A DNA stretch of 35,111 nucleotides from Pseudomonadota bacterium (GTDB lineage Bacteria > Pseudomonadota > Gammaproteobacteria > Steroidobacterales > Steroidobacteraceae), in the NCBI GenBank assembly GCA_021849615.1, contig JAJZSQ010000021.1:1-35111 (forward strand), read 5' to 3'. The position numbers and the translations under genes were made by a program. The notes under the pieces were generated by a model. The model was not told the DNA's origin, did not search any database, and was given only the letters and a program-made list of their open reading frames with translations. Positions within the stretch are counted from its first letter, which is position 1, and every line of letters starts with the position of its first letter. Of the stretch, positions 32,452 to 35,111 are shown piece after piece.

Positions 32452-32886
32452 GTGGAAAGCAAGGACCTGCGTAAAGCCGGCCTGAAAGTCACGCTGCCGC
32501 GCGTGAAGATCCTCGAGATCCTCGCCGGCAGCGAGACGCGGCATCTGTCCGCCGAGGACATCTACCGCAACCTGCTCGACTCGCACGAGGACATCGGGCT
32601 CGCGACCGTCTACCGGGTTCTCACCCAGTTCGAGGCCGCCGGACTCGTGACCCGCCATCACTTCGAGGATGGCATGGCCGTCTTTGAACTGAATCAGGGG
32701 GCGCACCACGATCATATCGTGTGTCTTGACTGCGGCCACGTCGAAGAGTTCGTCGATGAGGGCATCGAGGCGCGTCAGGACGCGGTGGCCGAGCGGCTGA
32801 AGTTCGAGATCCGCGACCATTCGCTGATTCTCTATGGGCACTGCCGGCGCGAGGCCTGCCCCCACCGGCGCCCGCCGCGCGCCTGA
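32452..32886 (+). CDS. fur: Ferric uptake regulator Fur
   Basis: 144 residues. The winged-helix domain has the recognition helix GLATVYRVLTQFEAAGLVTRH (about 49-69). The dimerisation and metal domain carries HHDH (85-88), Cys91 and Cys94 in CLDCG, and His123 in RDHS; the sensing-site ligands His31, Glu79, His86 and His88 match the E. coli positions two residues off. Two extra cysteines, Cys131 and Cys136, lie in the short C-terminal tail. Fur represses iron acquisition genes with Fe2+. The start is GTG 32452 with GGAGGA 9 nt upstream; the frame upstream contains the leader hairpin. Convergent with recN, 8 bp apart. Confidence 0.95.
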   Translation: MESKDLRKAGLKVTLPRVKILEILAGSETRHLSAEDIYRNLLDSHEDIGLATVYRVLTQFEAAGLVTRHHFEDGMAVFELNQGAHHDHIVCLDCGHVEEFVDEGIEARQDAVAERLKFEIRDHSLILYGHCRREACPHRRPPRA

Positions 32887-32894
32887 CCGGGCGC

Positions 32895-34619
32895 TCAGCG
32901 GCGCTGCGCGCCGCGCTTGGGCCGCCGCCCCGGCGCCCGCGCTGCGACCAGAGCGGGCGCTGCGCCGTTGAGCATCTCGCGGGCGTGCTCGCGGGCCGTG
33001 GCCGTGACGTCGACGCCTCCCAGCATGCGTGCCAGCTCCTCGATGCGTTCGCTCTCGGGCAGCTCGGTGAGTCGGGTATGCGTGGCGCGTCCGTCGCTGT
33101 GCTTGGCGACCCGCAGGTGCTGATGGCCCTGGGAGGCTACCTGCGGCAGGTGCGTCACGCACAGCACCTGGCCGCGCTCCCCGAGCGCGCGCAGCTCGCG
33201 TCCGACGATTTCCGCGACCGCTCCGCCGATCCCCGAGTCGACCTCATCGAAGACCATGCAGCGCGTCTCGCGCGCGCTGCTGGCGACCTCGACCGCGAGC
33301 GACAGCCGTGAGAGCTCCCCGCCGGAGGCGACCTTGGCGAGCGCGCGCACCGGCTGGCCCGGGTTGGCGCTGACGCGGAATTCGATCTCATCGGCGCCGT
33401 GCGGCGCAGGCTCATCCGCGCGCGCTGTCAGGGCGACTTCGAAGCGCCCCCCGGCCATGCCGAGCGCCTGCATGTGTACCGTCACCGCCTTGTCGAGCGC
33501 GGCGCCCGCTGCGGTTCGCGCCCGTGTGAGCGTCGCGGCCTGTTCCCGGTACTGCCGCAGCGCCGCGTCGAGTTCCCCGCGCAGCGCTTGCAAATCGACC
33601 TCGGCGCGCTCGAGCTGCTCGAGCTCCGCAGCGAGTTCCGCGGCGCGCGCCGGCAGTTGCGCGGCGTCGACCCGATGCTTGCGGGCGAGATCCTCGATCG
33701 CCGCAAGGCGGCTCTCGACGCTGTTCTGACGCGCCGTATCGAGCTCCAGGCCCTGTGCATAGCGCTCAAGCTCGCGGGCCGCCTCGCGCACGTTGACCTC
33801 GGCCTCCTGCGTCAGTGTGACGATCGGCCCGAGCTGGGCATCGATCGCCGCGGCGGTGCGCAGCGCCTGCAGCGCCCGGCCGATGGCGCCGTGGGCATTG
33901 TGCGGCTCATCCTGATAGAGCTGCCCGAGCGCGCCCTGGGCCGCCTCGGCCAGCCGGCCGCGGTGCGCCAGGCGGGTGCGCTCCTCGCTGAGGCGCTCAA
34001 GCTCGCCCGCCTCGAGCTCGAGTGCGCCGAGCTCCCCGACCTGGTGGCGCAGCAGATCGAGCCGCGCATCGCGGTCCTCGGCCGCCGCGGCGAGGGTGCG
34101 CGCGCGGCTGTGCAGTTCGCGCCAGCGCCGGTAGGCCGCCTCGACCGCGCCGAGCTCAGCCTCGAGTGCGCCGAATTCATCGAGCAGCTCGCGCTGGCGG
34201 GTCGCGCGGGTGAGCGACTGGAATTCGTGCTGGCCGTGGATGTCGATGAGCAGATCGGCCGCCTCGCGCAACAGCTGCACCGGGACCGGCTGGCCGTTGA
34301 GCCAGGCGCGCGAGCGCCCATCGGCGCCGAGCACGCGGCGCACGATGAGCTCATCGCCCTCGAGCGCCTGACGCTCGAGCCAGGCTTTCAGTTCATCCGG
34401 CGCGCCGTGCAGGTCGAACGTGGCGGTGAGGTCGGCGCGCTCAGCGCCGTGGCGGATCATCTCGGCTGCGCCGCGGCCGCCGCCGAGCAGCTGCAGCGCA
34501 TCGACCAGGATGGATTTGCCGGCGCCGGTCTCTCCCGTGAGCACCGTCAGGCCCGAGCGCAGGGTGAGCTCAAGTTCGTCGATGATGGCGAAGTCGCGGA
34601 TCTTCAGAGCGATGAGCAT
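32895..34619 (-). CDS. recN: DNA repair protein RecN (SMC-like ATPase)
   Basis: 574 residues, slightly longer than E. coli RecN (553). The N-terminal head begins MLIALKIRDFAIIDELEL and carries Walker A GETGAGKS (29-36). Long Ala/Glu/Arg-rich coiled-coil arms occupy about 150-370. The C-terminal head has the ABC signature ASGGELSRLSLAVEVA, Walker B RCMVFDEVDSGIGG and the His-containing VLCVTHLPQVAS. RecN bridges DNA and supports double-strand-break repair; it is usually SOS-induced, but I do not see a convincing LexA box in the 35-bp gap to nadK. The C-terminus has an extra basic tail (APGRRPKRGAQRR). Confidence 0.96.
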   Translation of the reverse strand: MLIALKIRDFAIIDELELTLRSGLTVLTGETGAGKSILVDALQLLGGGRGAAEMIRHGAERADLTATFDLHGAPDELKAWLERQALEGDELIVRRVLGADGRSRAWLNGQPVPVQLLREAADLLIDIHGQHEFQSLTRATRQRELLDEFGALEAELGAVEAAYRRWRELHSRARTLAAAAEDRDARLDLLRHQVGELGALELEAGELERLSEERTRLAHRGRLAEAAQGALGQLYQDEPHNAHGAIGRALQALRTAAAIDAQLGPIVTLTQEAEVNVREAARELERYAQGLELDTARQNSVESRLAAIEDLARKHRVDAAQLPARAAELAAELEQLERAEVDLQALRGELDAALRQYREQAATLTRARTAAGAALDKAVTVHMQALGMAGGRFEVALTARADEPAPHGADEIEFRVSANPGQPVRALAKVASGGELSRLSLAVEVASSARETRCMVFDEVDSGIGGAVAEIVGRELRALGERGQVLCVTHLPQVASQGHQHLRVAKHSDGRATHTRLTELPESERIEELARMLGGVDVTATAREHAREMLNGAAPALVAARAPGRRPKRGAQRR

Positions 34620-34654
34620 GGCGGATCGCGCTAAGGGTGTGATGGAAAGGGCGC

Positions 34655-35111
34655 TCAGCGTTCGCTGTCGCCGCGGCCCCAGTGCAGTTTCGAGCGCAGG
34701 AGCCGGAAATAGTCGTGTCCGGGCGGGTGCAGCAGCGTCACGCGCTCGGCGGCGCGGCGGACCTCCAGGCGCTCCCCCGGCACCAGCGTGCCGAGGATGC
34801 TGCCGTCGCAGGTCACCTGGGCGCGCGTGTCGGGCCGCTCGAGCAGGCGGATCTCGATCACGGAGCGGCCCGAGACCACGATGGGTCGGTCCGAGAGGGT
34901 GTGCGGGCAGATCGGCGCGAGCACCACGATGTCCAGCTGCGGCTCGATGATCGGTCCGCCGCAGGACAGCGCGTAGGCGGTCGAACCCGTGGCGCTCGCC
35001 ACGACGATGCCGTCGCCGGCATGGGTGTTGACGTAGCGGCCGGCGACCCGCGTCTCGAAATCGAGCATCCGGCCCGTGGCGAGCTTCTGCAGCACCACGT
35101 CGTTCAGCGCC
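34655..35111 (-). CDS. nadK: NAD kinase (partial, 5' end outside window)
   Basis: The last 152 codons or so of NAD kinase, open to the right edge. The remaining part starts ALNDVVLQK and includes the C-terminal NAD-binding segment: DGIVVASATGSTAYALSCGGPI, LAPICPHTLSDRPIVV, the CDG motif (QVTCDG) and the tail YFRLLRSKLHWG. NadK phosphorylates NAD+ to NADP+. The N-terminal GGDG catalytic motif lies beyond the window. It precedes recN by 35 nt on the same strand, as in E. coli. Confidence 0.95.
   Translation of the reverse strand, partial: ALNDVVLQKLATGRMLDFETRVAGRYVNTHAGDGIVVASATGSTAYALSCGGPIIEPQLDIVVLAPICPHTLSDRPIVVSGRSVIEIRLLERPDTRAQVTCDGSILGTLVPGERLEVRRAAERVTLLHPPGHDYFRLLRSKLHWGRGDSER

Noticed and set aside
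1-35111. CRISPR array, toxin-antitoxin, phage or transposon genes
   Set aside because: No regularly spaced direct repeats, transposase, integrase or phage structural genes were seen. RatA is named from a reported toxin activity, but its conserved context and START fold point to a housekeeping role.

Overview
The window is a chromosomal segment of a high-GC bacterium, about two thirds G+C or more by eye. It reads as a gammaproteobacterium. The evidence is the order smpB-ssrA / ratA-ratB / bamE / fur / recN / nadK, the block ffs-dnaX-ybaB-recR, the divergent pairs rsgA/orn and ppsA/ppsR, a YqiB-type DUF1249 gene, and a tmRNA tag reading ANDDNFALAA. The Xanthomonadales/Nevskiales/Steroidobacter side of the class is my best guess, but the sequence alone does not fix a genus. 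I see no insertion sequence, prophage, CRISPR array, rRNA or tRNA. Coding density is very high and no gap without a gene exceeds 300 bases.

Layout. 1-2851 (-): the 5' part of a DUF748/AsmA-like envelope protein. 3074-4143 (+): an Ohr peroxidase and a GDT1-type cation transporter, facing a MerR-family regulator (4160-4609, -) that has its own overlong-spacer promoter and operator. 4834-7525 (+): SRP RNA, dnaX, ybaB and recR. 7530-9050: rsgA (-) divergent from orn (+). 9070-12340: ppsA (-) divergent from its kinase/phosphatase regulator ppsR (+). 12440-13972 (+): the DUF1249 gene behind a near-consensus promoter, then an unidentified coiled-coil protein. 14009-16547 (-): tail-specific protease prc and a small two-helix membrane protein. 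16652-19477 (+): a tight three-gene unit of GnnA-like dehydrogenase, N-carbamoylputrescine amidase and an orphan ATP-grasp ligase. 19491-21258: a DUF938 methyltransferase (-), a GFA-family zinc protein and a pirin (+).

21275-29904 (-): a six-gene same-strand run. In transcription order it is opgG-opgH-opgD (osmoregulated periplasmic glucans), an unassigned methyltransferase, then egtB-egtD (ergothioneine). 30142-31123 (-): tmRNA and smpB (trans-translation). 31229-31965 (+): ratA-ratB. 31967-32356 (-): bamE. 32452-32886 (+): fur. 32895 to the right edge (-): recN and the 3' part of nadK.

Most of the window is conserved housekeeping: DNA repair and replication, RNA turnover, ribosome rescue, outer-membrane assembly, iron regulation and carbon metabolism. 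I did not find an obvious new defence or mobile system. The less-explained parts are: the dehydrogenase/amidase/ATP-grasp operon; the coiled-coil protein next to the DUF1249 gene; the MerR regulator that lacks one expected metal-binding cysteine; and a recurring promoter geometry, with -10 hexamers 6-9 nt before start codons that have no well-placed Shine-Dalgarno, which suggests several leaderless mRNAs.
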